From Microbacterium paraoxydans (GTDB lineage Bacteria; Actinomycetota; Actinomycetes; Actinomycetales; Microbacteriaceae): a stretch of DNA of 64,000 nt. Shown one piece after another: positions 26,419 to 34,438 of the stretch; the first letter of the stretch is position 1; the number at the start of each line of letters is the position of its first letter. The position numbers were made by a program, and so were the translations under genes. The stretch is taken from positions 2,356,001-2,420,000 of the forward strand of contig NZ_CP064873.1 in the NCBI RefSeq assembly GCF_019056515.1, written 5' to 3'. The notes beneath the pieces were generated by a model. It saw nothing but the letters and a program-made list of their open reading frames with translations. It ran no database searches and was not told the origin of the DNA.

Positions 26419-27849
26419 CTATTCCGCCGAATTCTCCCGGGCCGCGGCATCCGCCGCGCCCGTCCCTGCTCTGTTCTTCTCGACCCACCCCTCGATGTTG
26501 CGCTGGGGGGCCACGCTCATGGCCAGGGCACCGGCCGGGACGTCCTTGCGGACGACGGCGCCGGCGCCGGTCTTCGCACCAGGACCAAGCCTAACGGGCG
26601 CGACCAGCACCGTGTGCGAGCCGGTGTGCACCTCGTCGCCGATCTCCGTGCGGTGCTTGTTGACGTCGTCGTAGTTGGCGGTGATTGTGCTCGCCCCGAG
26701 GTTCACCCCGCGGCCGATGGTCGCATCACCGACGTACGACAGGTGCGGGACCTTGCTGCCCTCGCCGATCTCCGCGTTCTTCGTCTCGACGTAAGCGCCG
26801 ATCTTGCCCTTCGGCCCCAGCACGGTGCCGGCGCGGAGGTAGGAGAACGGGCCGACGGTCGCCTCGGCGCCGATCACGGCCAGGGTCGCGTCGGTCCGGC
26901 GGACGACCGCATCCTCCCCGACCTCGCAGTCGACGAGCGTGGTGTCCGGACCGATCGTCGCCCCCGCGGCGATCGTCGTCGCGCGCAGGATCTGCGTGTT
27001 CGGCAGGATCGTGACGTCGGGGGCGAGCGTGGCGTCGTCGTCGATCCAGGTGGTCGCCGGGTCGACGATCGTGACGCCCTCGAGCTGCCAGCGACGGACG
27101 ATGCGGGCGTTCAGACGACGGCCGACCTCGGCGAGCTGGGCGCGGTCGTTGACCCCGAACGTGACCTCGACGTCCGACACGATCGACGCCGCGACCCGGT
27201 CGCCGTCCCGACGCACGAGGCCGGGCACGTCGGTCAGGTACATCTCGCCCTGGGCGTTGTCCACGCCGATCCGCGGCAGGTAGGTGCGCAGCGTGGCGGC
27301 GCGGAACACGTACATGCCGGCGTTGATCTCGCTGACCGCCGCCTCCTCCGCCGTGGCGTCCTTCTGCTCGACGATCCGGTCGACCGTGCCGTCGGCGTCG
27401 CGGATGACCCGCCCGTAGCCGGTGGGGTCGTCGACGAGGGCGGTCATGAGGGTGGCCGGGGCTCCGGAGGCGCGGTGCTCGTCGAGGAACGTGGAGAGCG
27501 TCTCGGCATCGGCCAGCGGGCAGTCGCCGGAGAGCACGAGCACATCGCCGTCGAAGTCCGCGGGCAGCGCGTCGACCGCGACCTGGACGGCGCGGCCCGT
27601 GCCCGGCACGTCGTCCTGGTCGACGAAGACCGCGTCCGGGTAGTCCTCGCGCAGCGCCGCCACGACCTGATCGCGCTCATGACGCACGACCACCTCGATG
27701 TGCGCCGGCTGCAGACGCGTGGCCGTCGTCAGCACGTGTCCGACCAGAGGCCGCCCGCTGATCCGGTGCAGCACCTTCGGCAGGCGCGACTTCATGCGCG
27801 TGCCTTGGCCCGCGGCGAGGACGACGATGGCGAGGTTGTTCCCAGTCAT
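26419..27849 (-). CDS. glmU: Bifunctional UDP-N-acetylglucosamine pyrophosphorylase / glucosamine-1-phosphate N-acetyltransferase
   Basis: This 476-residue enzyme acetylates glucosamine-1-phosphate and couples it to UTP, giving UDP-GlcNAc for peptidoglycan. The N-terminal uridyltransferase carries LAAGQGTRMKSRLPKVLH, and the C-terminal left-handed beta-helix shows hexapeptide repeats (IGPDTTLVD, VGPFSYLRAG, IGAYVETKNAEIG) with the acetyltransferase region near LSYVGDATIG. The only usable start is the ATG at 27849, because the catalytic motif begins 11 codons later. That ATG is one nucleotide from the 3' end of tRNA-Gln. There is no room for a separate ribosome-binding site, so its translation should depend on tRNA processing. 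Confidence 0.96.
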   Translation of the reverse strand: MTGNNLAIVVLAAGQGTRMKSRLPKVLHRISGRPLVGHVLTTATRLQPAHIEVVVRHERDQVVAALREDYPDAVFVDQDDVPGTGRAVQVAVDALPADFDGDVLVLSGDCPLADAETLSTFLDEHRASGAPATLMTALVDDPTGYGRVIRDADGTVDRIVEQKDATAEEAAVSEINAGMYVFRAATLRTYLPRIGVDNAQGEMYLTDVPGLVRRDGDRVAASIVSDVEVTFGVNDRAQLAEVGRRLNARIVRRWQLEGVTIVDPATTWIDDDATLAPDVTILPNTQILRATTIAAGATIGPDTTLVDCEVGEDAVVRRTDATLAVIGAEATVGPFSYLRAGTVLGPKGKIGAYVETKNAEIGEGSKVPHLSYVGDATIGRGVNLGASTITANYDDVNKHRTEIGDEVHTGSHTVLVAPVRLGPGAKTGAGAVVRKDVPAGALAMSVAPQRNIEGWVEKNRAGTGAADAAARENSAE

Positions 27850-27850
27850 G

Positions 27851-27922
27851 CTCCGCCGCCAGGACTCGAACCTAGACCTCACAGCTCCAAAGGCTGTCGT
27901 GCTGCCATTACACCACGGCGGA
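27851..27922 (-). tRNA. tRNA-Gln (anticodon UUG)
   Basis: The minus strand folds as a complete cloverleaf: acceptor stem TCCGCCG/CGGCGGA, a 4-bp D stem, anticodon stem ACAGC/GCTGT with loop CTTTGGA (anticodon TTG), variable loop GAGGT, and T arm with TTCGAGT loop. The discriminator base is G, as usual for tRNA-Gln. CCA is not encoded. One base (C) separates the discriminator from the glmU ATG. No other tRNA is in the window. Confidence 0.96.
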
Positions 27923-28033
27923 CCGCGGCACCCCGGGGGCGCCGCCCGATAAGTCTGCCACGTCCCGGTGTCCGTTCCTGTGTGTGCGACCCGCGTCGCA
28001 CCGGCCCGTCATCCGCCCGAAACACCGCTCTGC

Positions 28034-28039
28034 GATGCT
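28034..28039 (+). promoter_or_regulatory. -10-like hexamer of the GNAT gene
   Basis: GATGCT is exactly 12 nt before the ATG at 28046. It departs from TANNNT in the first base only, so it is a weaker member of the leaderless set. Confidence 0.35.
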
Positions 28040-28045
28040 GGGACG

Positions 28046-28555
28046 ATGAGCCTCGTGATCGACCGTGTCACCGTCGCCACCCCCGAGATCGCGGCCTTCG
28101 TCGCCGCCCACCACGCGGAGATGGACGGCACCGCTCCACCCGAGAGCCAGCATGCGCTCCCGCTCGACCGGCTGCTGACTCCGCGCGTCCGGTTTTTCAC
28201 GGGACGGGTCGACGGACGGATCGCTGCGACGGGCGCCCTCGCGGTCGTGGAGGACGGACATGAGGAGCTGAAGTCGATGCGAACCGATCCCGCCTTCCGC
28301 GGACGCGGGTTCGGGCGGACGATGCTCGGTCATCTCCTCGACGACGCCGACGCGCGGGGCGTCCGGCGGCTCTCACTCGAGACCGGCCGCGACCCCTTCT
28401 TCGCCCCCGCGCGCGCGATGTACGCCGCCGCCGGGTTCCGCGAGGGCGCCCCGTTCGGCTCCTACCTCCCCGACCCGCACAGCGCGTTCCTCACGATGCT
28501 CCTCCCCGCGTCCTCCGCGGCCACGATCTCGCCGCACGCGATAATGAACGGATGA
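28046..28555 (+). CDS. GNAT family N-acetyltransferase
   Basis: This 169-residue protein transfers an acetyl group from acetyl-CoA to an unknown acceptor. The acetyl-CoA motif is FRGRGFGRTMLGHLL, preceded by LKSMRTDP, and the C-terminal part ends with FAPARAMYAAAGFREGAPFGSY, all typical of GNAT fold motifs A and B. I chose the ATG at 28046 rather than the longer frame from 27968 because the longer form crosses the promoter region and reads low-quality sequence. It overlaps the MarR gene by 4 bp, so the two are probably co-translated. Confidence 0.9.
   Translation: MSLVIDRVTVATPEIAAFVAAHHAEMDGTAPPESQHALPLDRLLTPRVRFFTGRVDGRIAATGALAVVEDGHEELKSMRTDPAFRGRGFGRTMLGHLLDDADARGVRRLSLETGRDPFFAPARAMYAAAGFREGAPFGSYLPDPHSAFLTMLLPASSAATISPHAIMNG
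28540..28545 (+). promoter_or_regulatory. -10-like hexamer inside the GNAT gene, before the MarR gene
   Basis: GATAAT is exactly 12 nt before the MarR ATG at 28552 and lies in the last codons of the GNAT gene. The regulator could have its own leaderless transcript. Confidence 0.4.
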
Positions 28556-29046
28556 GCGAGGCGGATGAGGTCGATCGGATCGTCGGCGCGTGGAACACGC
28601 AGCGCCCCGACCTCGACTTCTCCCCCCTCGAGGTGCTGTCCCGCATGGACCGCCTCTCCCGACACCTCGACCGCGCGCGCCGCGAGGTGTTCCGCCGAAG
28701 CGACCTCGAACCGTGGGAGTGGGACGTGCTGTCGGCGCTGCGCCGGGCCGGGTCGCCGTTCCAGCTCTCCCCCAAGCAGCTCCTGCAGCAGACCCTCGTG
28801 TCGAGCGGCACCATGACCAACCGCATCGACCGTCTCGTCGGCCGTCGCTTCGTTCGCCGTGAAGCCGACCCGGCGGACGGCCGCAGCGTGCTCGTGACCC
28901 TGACCGACGACGGCCGGGTCCGGGTGGACGCCGCGATCACCCGGCTCGTGGACGCCGAGGCCGACCTCCTGCGCGCCCTCTCCCGCGCCGACCGGGACCG
29001 ACTGGCCGCCCTGCTGCGGAAGCTGAGTCTCAGCTTCGACACCTGA
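28552..29046 (+). CDS. MarR family transcriptional regulator
   Basis: This 164-residue protein has the MarR winged helix: a dimerisation N-terminus, the recognition region LLQQTLVSSGTMTNRIDRLVGRR, and the wing with DPADGRSVLVTLTDDGR, a classic MarR motif. It binds DNA as a dimer and usually responds to small aromatic or redox compounds. It overlaps the upstream GNAT gene by 4 bp, which suggests that the acetyltransferase and regulator act together. The ligand is unknown and no clear palindrome stands out upstream. Confidence 0.92.
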   Translation: MSEADEVDRIVGAWNTQRPDLDFSPLEVLSRMDRLSRHLDRARREVFRRSDLEPWEWDVLSALRRAGSPFQLSPKQLLQQTLVSSGTMTNRIDRLVGRRFVRREADPADGRSVLVTLTDDGRVRVDAAITRLVDAEADLLRALSRADRDRLAALLRKLSLSFDT

Positions 29047-29111
29047 CCCGCACCCTGTGTGGTTCGGTCCGGATCGGTCCGTTCCGTCTGTTCCGTCCGG
29101 CCTGTTCCGCC

Positions 29112-29214
29112 CGCACGATCCGCGCACGGCTGCCCGGGAGAAGTGGTCACCTGGTCGTGCATCCGGACCCGGGTCGTGCAGGCGTCGCAGGACCGACCCG
29201 GCACGGATCGTGCG
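29112..29214. repeat. Inverted-repeat intergenic element with TCGTGCA words
   Basis: A perfect 11-bp inverted repeat (CGCACGATCCG at 29112-29122, CGGATCGTGCG at 29204-29214) encloses two TCGTGCA copies. It lies between the convergent MarR and Rrf2 genes. The same word family fills 21926-22290 and 30554-30603. Confidence 0.6.
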
Positions 29215-29224
29215 AACGGGCAGG

Positions 29225-29695
29225 TCAGGGTCCGAGGAGGAGGCGCCGGTTCTTGGCCGGGACGGTGTCGGGGAGCGTGCCGACGACCTCCGCGATCGAC
29301 ACCGCCTCGAGAGAGGCCCTCCAGGCCTCGTGGGCACGGCGCATGACGACGGCGAGTCCGCACGGCGCGGTGCAGTCCTCCGGACGGGCGGCGCCTCTCC
29401 CCTGCTGACGGAGTTCGCGGCAGATGTAGGGGTCGGCGGCGCCGTCGACCGCGGTGACGAGGTCGAGGATGGTGATGCTCTCGGGCTCCCTGACCAGGCG
29501 GAAGCCGCCGCGGGGCCCCGTGCTCCCGGTGAGGATGCCGGCGCGGACGAGCTTCGCGAGCTGCTTCGACAGGTACGGCCCCCGCACGCCGAAGTGCTCG
29601 GCGAGCTGTGCTCCGGACACCGTCGAGCCCGCGGGGAGCTGAGCGATCACCGCGACGGTGTGCAGCACCCACTCGGAGGTCTCCGGGAGTTTCAC
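29225..29695 (-). CDS. Rrf2 family transcriptional regulator, likely iron-sulfur
   Basis: This 156-residue protein has the Rrf2 winged helix (VRGPYLSKQLAKLVRAGILTG) and three cysteines (Cys92, Cys108, Cys112) in the region where Rrf2 proteins bind an Fe-S cluster. It lies divergent to an NmrA-type gene, an arrangement I recall for the Streptomyces regulator RsrR, which uses a redox-active [2Fe-2S] cluster. That makes a redox role plausible but not shown. I chose the GTG at 29695 because TACGAT sits exactly 12 nt upstream. The open frame extends to 29734. Confidence 0.87.
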   Translation of the reverse strand: MKLPETSEWVLHTVAVIAQLPAGSTVSGAQLAEHFGVRGPYLSKQLAKLVRAGILTGSTGPRGGFRLVREPESITILDLVTAVDGAADPYICRELRQQGRGAARPEDCTAPCGLAVVMRRAHEAWRASLEAVSIAEVVGTLPDTVPAKNRRLLLGP

Positions 29696-29701
29696 TTGCC
29701 C

Positions 29702-29707
29702 ATCGTA
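29702..29707 (-). promoter_or_regulatory. -10 box, leaderless promoter of the Rrf2 gene
   Basis: TACGAT (minus strand) lies exactly 12 nt before the GTG at 29695. Confidence 0.5.
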
Positions 29708-29718
29708 TCCGGGCGTCC

Positions 29719-29736
29719 TATTGTGGACACGCAATA
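29719..29736. promoter_or_regulatory. Candidate Rrf2 operator palindrome
   Basis: TATTGTGGACACGCAATA has arms TATTGnG and CnCAATA and lies between the divergent Rrf2 and NmrA starts. It is AT-rich against the local background and probably covers the promoter of the NmrA-type gene. Confidence 0.45.
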
Positions 29737-29757
29737 TCCATGATTGAAGGAGTGGGC

Positions 29758-30507
29758 ATGCGCATCGCGGTCGCAGGAGGAACGGGCCGGATCGGGCGCC
29801 TAGTCGTCGAGGAGGCCCGGCGTCGGGGGCATGATCCGCTGTCGCTCAGCCGCGGCGAGGGTGTCGACCTGACCGCGGGCGAAGGTCTCGCGACGCTGCT
29901 GCGCGGAGTGGACGCGGTCGTCGACGCGACGAATCCTCCGGTATCCGACGTCGCCGAGGCCGAGCGGGTGTTCACCACGCTCAGCCGCACGCTGCTCGCC
30001 GCCGAGGACGAAGCCGGGGTCGGCCACCATGTGGCCCTCTCGATCGCGGCGCTCGATCGCGTGCGCGGCAACCCCCACTACGCAGGCAAACGCGCCCAGG
30101 AGCGAGAGGTCACTCGTGGCCCCGTTCCGTTCACCATCGTGCGGGCGACGCAGTTCCACGACTTCCCCGCGATGATCGCCGAGTGGAGCATCGAGGACGG
30201 CGAGGGCGTCGTGCCCCCGCTGCTGCTGCAGCCCATCGCGCCCGCGGACGTGGCCGTCGCCCTCGTGGACGCAGCGGAGTCGCCGGCGCTCGGCGGCTCG
30301 TTCGACATCGCCGGACCCCGCACGGAGGACGCCGTCGACATGGCGCGCCGCACTCTCGCGGCGTGGGGACGCGACCTTCCGCTGCGCGCCGCGTGGAAGG
30401 GTGCCGCGCTCGGCGTCGAGTTCGCGGGTGAGGTGCTGCTTCCCGGCGACGACGCGCGCACGGCGACGACGACCTTCGACGACTGGCTCGCCGCCGAAAC
30501 CCGCTGA
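29758..30507 (+). CDS. NmrA-like NAD(P)-binding protein
   Basis: This 249-residue protein has the Rossmann opening MRIAVAGGTGRIGRLVVEEA of atypical SDR/NmrA proteins and a later VRATQFHDF segment typical of that group. The classic YxxxK active site is not evident, so it may be a redox sensor or an uncommon reductase. GAAGGAG precedes the ATG at 29758 by 7 nt. The divergent Rrf2 gene and the shared palindrome suggest it is the main target of that regulator. Confidence 0.82.
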   Translation: MRIAVAGGTGRIGRLVVEEARRRGHDPLSLSRGEGVDLTAGEGLATLLRGVDAVVDATNPPVSDVAEAERVFTTLSRTLLAAEDEAGVGHHVALSIAALDRVRGNPHYAGKRAQEREVTRGPVPFTIVRATQFHDFPAMIAEWSIEDGEGVVPPLLLQPIAPADVAVALVDAAESPALGGSFDIAGPRTEDAVDMARRTLAAWGRDLPLRAAWKGAALGVEFAGEVLLPGDDARTATTTFDDWLAAETR

Positions 30508-30553
30508 CACCCCGCCGGTTTCGGGGCCTCCCGTCCGGCCGCCTCGCTCCGGA

Positions 30554-30603
30554 TGCACGACCAGGGTTCGGACGTGGGACGAGAACCCCGGAACGGTCGT
30601 GCA
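30554..30603. repeat. Nested inverted repeat with TGCACGACC arms
   Basis: TGCACGACC (30554-30562) and GGTCGTGCA (30595-30603) are perfect complements, with an inner pair GGGTTC/GAACCC. It follows the NmrA-type gene and may act as its terminator. Further TCGTGCA words follow to about 30625. Confidence 0.6.
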
Positions 30604-30671
30604 GGCGCAACGGGATCGTGCAACCGAGGCAGGAGTGGCCGCGGCCCTCGGACCCTGCCCGAGCGGTCGCC

Positions 30672-30677
30672 TAGGCT
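30672..30677 (+). promoter_or_regulatory. -10 box of the RluA-type gene
   Basis: TAGGCT matches the local -10 pattern and would give a leader of about 43 nt before the ATG at 30726. Confidence 0.35.
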
Positions 30678-30725
30678 GGGAGCACCCGGTCGCAGCCCCG
30701 CGACCCCTGCTCCGAAGGCCGAGAC

Positions 30726-31649
30726 ATGGGCATGCCCTCCCCGCTTCCCGTGCGCGACGGGGTCGGCGCGACCCGGCTGCACGTGCCGCTGACGGGTGCG
30801 TGGCCGACCATCGCCGCCTACATGGTCGAGCGGTTCTTCCACCTCGATCCGGAGCGGCTGCTCGTGCGCTTCGACCGCGGGGAGATCGTCGCGCGCGATG
30901 GCCGGCCGCTCTCCCGGGACACGCCTCTCGGCGCCGAGGAGTTCGTCTGGTACTACCGGGAGCCTCCGGTCGAGAAGGAGATCCCGTTCACCGAGGAGAT
31001 CCTGCACCAGGACGAGCATCTGGTGGTGGTGGACAAGCCGCACTTCCTCCCCACCACTCCGGGCGGCAAGTACCTGCAGAACTCCGCCCTCGTCCGGCTG
31101 CGCAACCGCCTCGGCAACCCGGATCTCACGCCCATCCACCGCCTCGACCGGGCCACGGCGGGGCTGCTGATGTTCTCCGCCCGTCCGGCCACCCGCGGCG
31201 CCTACCAGCTGCTGTTCGAGGACCGTCGTGTGGAGAAGGTGTACGAGGCGGTCTCCGCGCGCCCGGCGGACTGGGATCCGTCGCGGTTCCCCCTCGTCTA
31301 CCGCAACCGGATCGAGAAGCTCCGCGGTCAGGTGTGCGTGCAGGTGGATGAGGACGGCGAGCCGAACTCCGAGACGCTCATCGAGGTCATCGCCGCCGAT
31401 GATCGCGTCGTGCACACGCTTCTCCGTCCGCACAGCGGGAAGATGCACCAGCTCCGCGTACACCTCGCCGCGCTCGGCCTCGGCATCCTCCACGACGGCT
31501 TCTACCCCGTGCTGCAGCCGGAGCGTCCGGACGACTTCACCCGCCCGCTCCAGCTCCTCGCACGCGAGCTCCGGTTCACCGATCCGCTGACCGGGCAGGA
31601 GCGCACCTTCACCACGCGCCGGAGCCTGCAGGAGGCCCCGGCACGCTGA
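30726..31649 (+). CDS. RluA family pseudouridine synthase
   Basis: This 307-residue enzyme converts specific uridines in rRNA or tRNA to pseudouridine. The catalytic Asp lies in IHRLDRATAGLLMF, the RluA signature. The N-terminus (about 90 residues, with FHLDPERLLVRFDRG) is a short S4-like or RluA-type extension. LRPHSGKMHQLRVHLAALG is the usual C-terminal motif. Which RNA it acts on cannot be told from sequence. It converges on metI, with 6 bp between the stops. Confidence 0.9.
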   Translation: MGMPSPLPVRDGVGATRLHVPLTGAWPTIAAYMVERFFHLDPERLLVRFDRGEIVARDGRPLSRDTPLGAEEFVWYYREPPVEKEIPFTEEILHQDEHLVVVDKPHFLPTTPGGKYLQNSALVRLRNRLGNPDLTPIHRLDRATAGLLMFSARPATRGAYQLLFEDRRVEKVYEAVSARPADWDPSRFPLVYRNRIEKLRGQVCVQVDEDGEPNSETLIEVIAADDRVVHTLLRPHSGKMHQLRVHLAALGLGILHDGFYPVLQPERPDDFTRPLQLLARELRFTDPLTGQERTFTTRRSLQEAPAR

Positions 31650-31655
31650 TCGGCC

Positions 31656-32314
31656 TCAGCGGCGCATGACCTTCCGCGCGAGCCGGGTGCCGAGAAGCTG
31701 CACGAGGTGGACGAACACCACGATGAGGATGATCGCCGCCCACATCACGAGCGGCTCGAACTGCCGGAAACCGTAGATCTGCGCGAAGGCACCGAGCCCG
31801 CCGCCGCCGATGAGCCCGGCCATCGCGGTCATGTCGATGAGCGCGACGACGATGAAGGTGTAACCGAGGATGAGGGGGCCGAGCGACTCGGGGATCGCGA
31901 CGGTGAAGAGGATCCGCCACGGCCCGGCGCCCATCGCCCGCGCCGCCTCGATCACGCCCGGCGACACGGAGACGAGATGCTGCTCGACGATGCGGCCGAT
32001 CGCGAACGCCGCCGCGAGACCGATGATGAAGGCTCCGGCGGTGGTGCCGATGCCGCTGCCGACGACCAGGCGCGCGAACGGCTGCGCCACCGCCATGAAG
32101 ATGACGAACGGGATCGGTCGGAAGAAGTTCACCACGAAGTTGATGAGCCCGGAGACGACGCGGTTCGGCATCAGTCCGCCGGGGCGCGTCACGTACAGCA
32201 GGACGCCCACCGCCAGCCCGAGGATCCCCCGAGCACGAGCGCGAACGACGTCATGTACAGGGTCTCGAGCGCGGCCTGCCAGAACTCCGGCCACAGTTCG
32301 TTCAGACGATCCAT
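31656..32314 (-). pseudogene. metI: Methionine ABC transporter permease, frameshifted
   Basis: The gene would encode the MetI permease (about 219 residues) that imports methionine with MetN and MetQ. It starts at the ATG at 32314, which overlaps the metN stop. Residues 1-30 read as MetI (MDRLNELWPEFWQAALETL), then the frame breaks at a run of five Gs (minus strand, 32226-32230). Adding one G restores LGGILGLAVGV and the complete remainder, including the GIGTTAGAF and EAARAMGAGPWRILF coupling-loop region. So one base is missing relative to a normal metI. It may be a true mutation or a homopolymer sequencing error. Confidence 0.85.
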
Positions 32315-33357
32315 CAGCGACCCTCCTCTCCAGCGATGACGGTGACTTCGACACGCTCCGCGATACGCGCCAGGGCCCTGTCGATCGCCGCGCGGTCACC
32401 CCGGATGGCGAGCGTGAGGTGGCCGAACGCACGACCCCGGATGTCGTTGATCCCGCCGTAGACGAGCTCGAAGTCGAGACCCGCCGAGGCGAGGTCGAGG
32501 AACACCTGGGCCTGCGACGAGTCGCCGTCGCGGAACGACAGGGTCACCAGGCGTCCGGTATGCCGGTCCCGCAGCACCGCGAGTTCCGACGGCGAGGGCA
32601 CCCCCTTCACCACCGTGCCGACGAACCGCTGAGACGCCGGATTCCGCGGGGCGGAGAAGACATCGAAGACGTCGCCCTGCTCGATGACCCGCCCGTTCTC
32701 CATGACGGCGACGCGGGTGGCGATGGTCTGGATCACATCCATCTCGTGGGTGATGACGACGATCGTGACGCCCTGCTCCTCGTTGACGCGCTTGAGCAGG
32801 TCGAGGACCTCGTGCGTGGTCTGCGGATCGAGCGCGCTCGTCGCTTCATCCGCGAGGAGGATGGCGGGCTTGGTGGCGAGCGCGCGGGCGATCCCGACGC
32901 GCTGCTTCTGTCCACCGGAGAGCTGCTCCGGGTATGCCTTCGCCTTGTCGGCGAGCCCCACGAACGACAGCAGCTCGGCGACGCGCGCCTCGATGTCCGG
33001 CTTCGACCAGCCGGCGAGCTTGAGCGGGTACGCGATGTTGGCCTTGACGCTGCGCGAGGAGAACAGGTTGAACTGCTGGAAGATCATCCCGATGCCGCCG
33101 CGCACGGCGCGCAGCTCGCTCTCCTTGAGCGCCGTGATGTCGACTCCGTCCACCGTGATGGTGCCGCGGGTGGCCGGCTCGAGCGCGTTGATGAGACGCA
33201 CGAGCGTCGACTTCCCCGCACCGGAGTATCCGATGATGCCGAAGACGTCGCCCTTGTCGATGGAGAGGGTGACGTCGTCGACGGCGACGATCTCGCGATC
33301 GCCCTGGCTGCGGGAGGGGTAGGTCTTGGAGACGTTCGTCAGGGTGACGATCGGCAT
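32314..33357 (-). CDS. metN: Methionine ABC transporter ATP-binding protein
   Basis: This 347-residue ATPase drives methionine uptake with MetI and MetQ. Walker A is GYSGAGKST, the signature is LSGGQKQRVGIARAL, and Walker B is ILLADEATSALD. The C-terminal 90 residues are the ACT-like NIL domain that binds methionine and inhibits transport, typical of MetN. I start it at the ATG at 33357. Its stop overlaps the metI start (TGATG). A hairpin separates it from metQ. Confidence 0.94.
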   Translation of the reverse strand: MPIVTLTNVSKTYPSRSQGDREIVAVDDVTLSIDKGDVFGIIGYSGAGKSTLVRLINALEPATRGTITVDGVDITALKESELRAVRGGIGMIFQQFNLFSSRSVKANIAYPLKLAGWSKPDIEARVAELLSFVGLADKAKAYPEQLSGGQKQRVGIARALATKPAILLADEATSALDPQTTHEVLDLLKRVNEEQGVTIVVITHEMDVIQTIATRVAVMENGRVIEQGDVFDVFSAPRNPASQRFVGTVVKGVPSPSELAVLRDRHTGRLVTLSFRDGDSSQAQVFLDLASAGLDFELVYGGINDIRGRAFGHLTLAIRGDRAAIDRALARIAERVEVTVIAGEEGR

Positions 33358-33387
33358 GTGGTGCTCCGGTCTGGTTCTCGGGAAACG

Positions 33388-33424
33388 GAGAATCGGGCGG
33401 CGCACGAAGCGCCACCCGATTCTC
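33388..33424 (-). terminator. Intercistronic hairpin between metQ and metN
   Basis: A 16-bp stem with one mismatch (GAGAATCGGGCGGCGC and its near complement, loop ACGAA) follows metQ. Like the stem at 355-385, it divides a binding-protein gene from its ATPase gene. Confidence 0.6.
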
Positions 33425-33462
33425 CCTCATCGAACAGGGGGCAGATGACGCCCCGCGGCCGA

Positions 33463-34365
33463 CTACTTCTCTGCGGCGTCCTTCTGGACCTTCTCCAGCG
33501 AGGCCACGAGGTCCTCCACCGGCGTGCGCAGCGCCACCGCGGTGTCGCCGGAGGACTCGAGCAGCCCCGCCTGCACATCCTCGTTCGTCTGGAAGATCTC
33601 GACGAGCTTCTGGTACGTCTCGTTGTCCGCGTCCTCCGCGCGCGCGGCGAAGATGTTGACGTACGGGAGGGCGTTCGGGTCCTCCGGGTCGTCCTGCGCG
33701 ATCGCGTCGTCGAACGTCAGTCCGGCGTCCTCGACGAAGTCGTTGTTGATGATCGCGGCCGCGACGTCCGGGAGCGAGGTCGGGATGAGCGCACCTTCGA
33801 GGGCCGTCACCTTCACCTTCGACTTGTCGGCATCGATGTCGGCGAGGTCGGAGTACGGCGTGCCGCCGCTCTTGAGCTCGAGCAGGCCCGCCTGCTGCAG
33901 CACGTTGAGCGCGCGTGCCTGGTTCGAGGCGTCGTCGGGAACCGCGACCGTGTCGCCCTTCTTGATGTCGTCGACGTCGTCGTACTTCGTCGAGTACAGG
34001 CCGAGCGGGTAGATGGCGGTCGAGCCGATGGGCGTGAGGTCGGAACCCGAGGCGTTGTTGTACTCCGCGAGGTACACGATGTGCTGGAACTGGTTGAGGT
34101 CGATCTCGCCCTCGGTCAGCGCCGGGTTCGGCTGCTCGTAGGACCCGAAGTCGACGAGCTCGACCGTGATGCCCTCGTCGGCGGCGGCCTCGACGAAGGG
34201 CGCCCACTGCGCGTCGCCCTTCCCGACGACACCGATCTTGACGGTCTCGTTCTCGGAGCCGCCGTCGCCGGAACCCGCGTCGGACGAGGTGGCGCACCCG
34301 GCGAGGGCGACGAACAGCGGGACCACGGCGAGCGCGGCGAGGGCGGAGGTGGTGCGGCGGGACAT
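33463..34365 (-). CDS. metQ: Methionine-binding lipoprotein
   Basis: This 300-residue lipoprotein delivers methionine to the MetNI transporter. The signal peptide ends in ALAGC (Cys24), then a Ser/Gly/Glu linker. NLPA-family features include IVYLAEYNNASG, the IYPLGLYSTKYDD region and VAVPDDASNQARALN. I start it at the ATG at 34365, with AAGGAA upstream; the longer frame to 34449 is rejected because it lacks a signal peptide start. It is the first gene of the met operon, an order (QNI) found in some actinobacteria. Confidence 0.93.
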   Translation of the reverse strand: MSRRTTSALAALAVVPLFVALAGCATSSDAGSGDGGSENETVKIGVVGKGDAQWAPFVEAAADEGITVELVDFGSYEQPNPALTEGEIDLNQFQHIVYLAEYNNASGSDLTPIGSTAIYPLGLYSTKYDDVDDIKKGDTVAVPDDASNQARALNVLQQAGLLELKSGGTPYSDLADIDADKSKVKVTALEGALIPTSLPDVAAAIINNDFVEDAGLTFDDAIAQDDPEDPNALPYVNIFAARAEDADNETYQKLVEIFQTNEDVQAGLLESSGDTAVALRTPVEDLVASLEKVQKDAAEK

Positions 34366-34438
34366 GATGAGGGTTCCTTCCTGGCGGGACTCGACAACGT
34401 TAGGCAGGAGGGCGCGCTGTCGCGGAATCGGGATGTCA

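Noticed and set aside
27968..28555. Longer start for the GNAT gene
   Set aside because: The first 26 codons read through the promoter region; the ATG at 28046 has the -12 hexamer and a normal N-terminus.
31656..32432. 258-codon frame as an intact metI
   Set aside because: Its first 69 codons come from metN in another frame and the frame has no proper start; the true N-terminus is in a different phase before the G-run.
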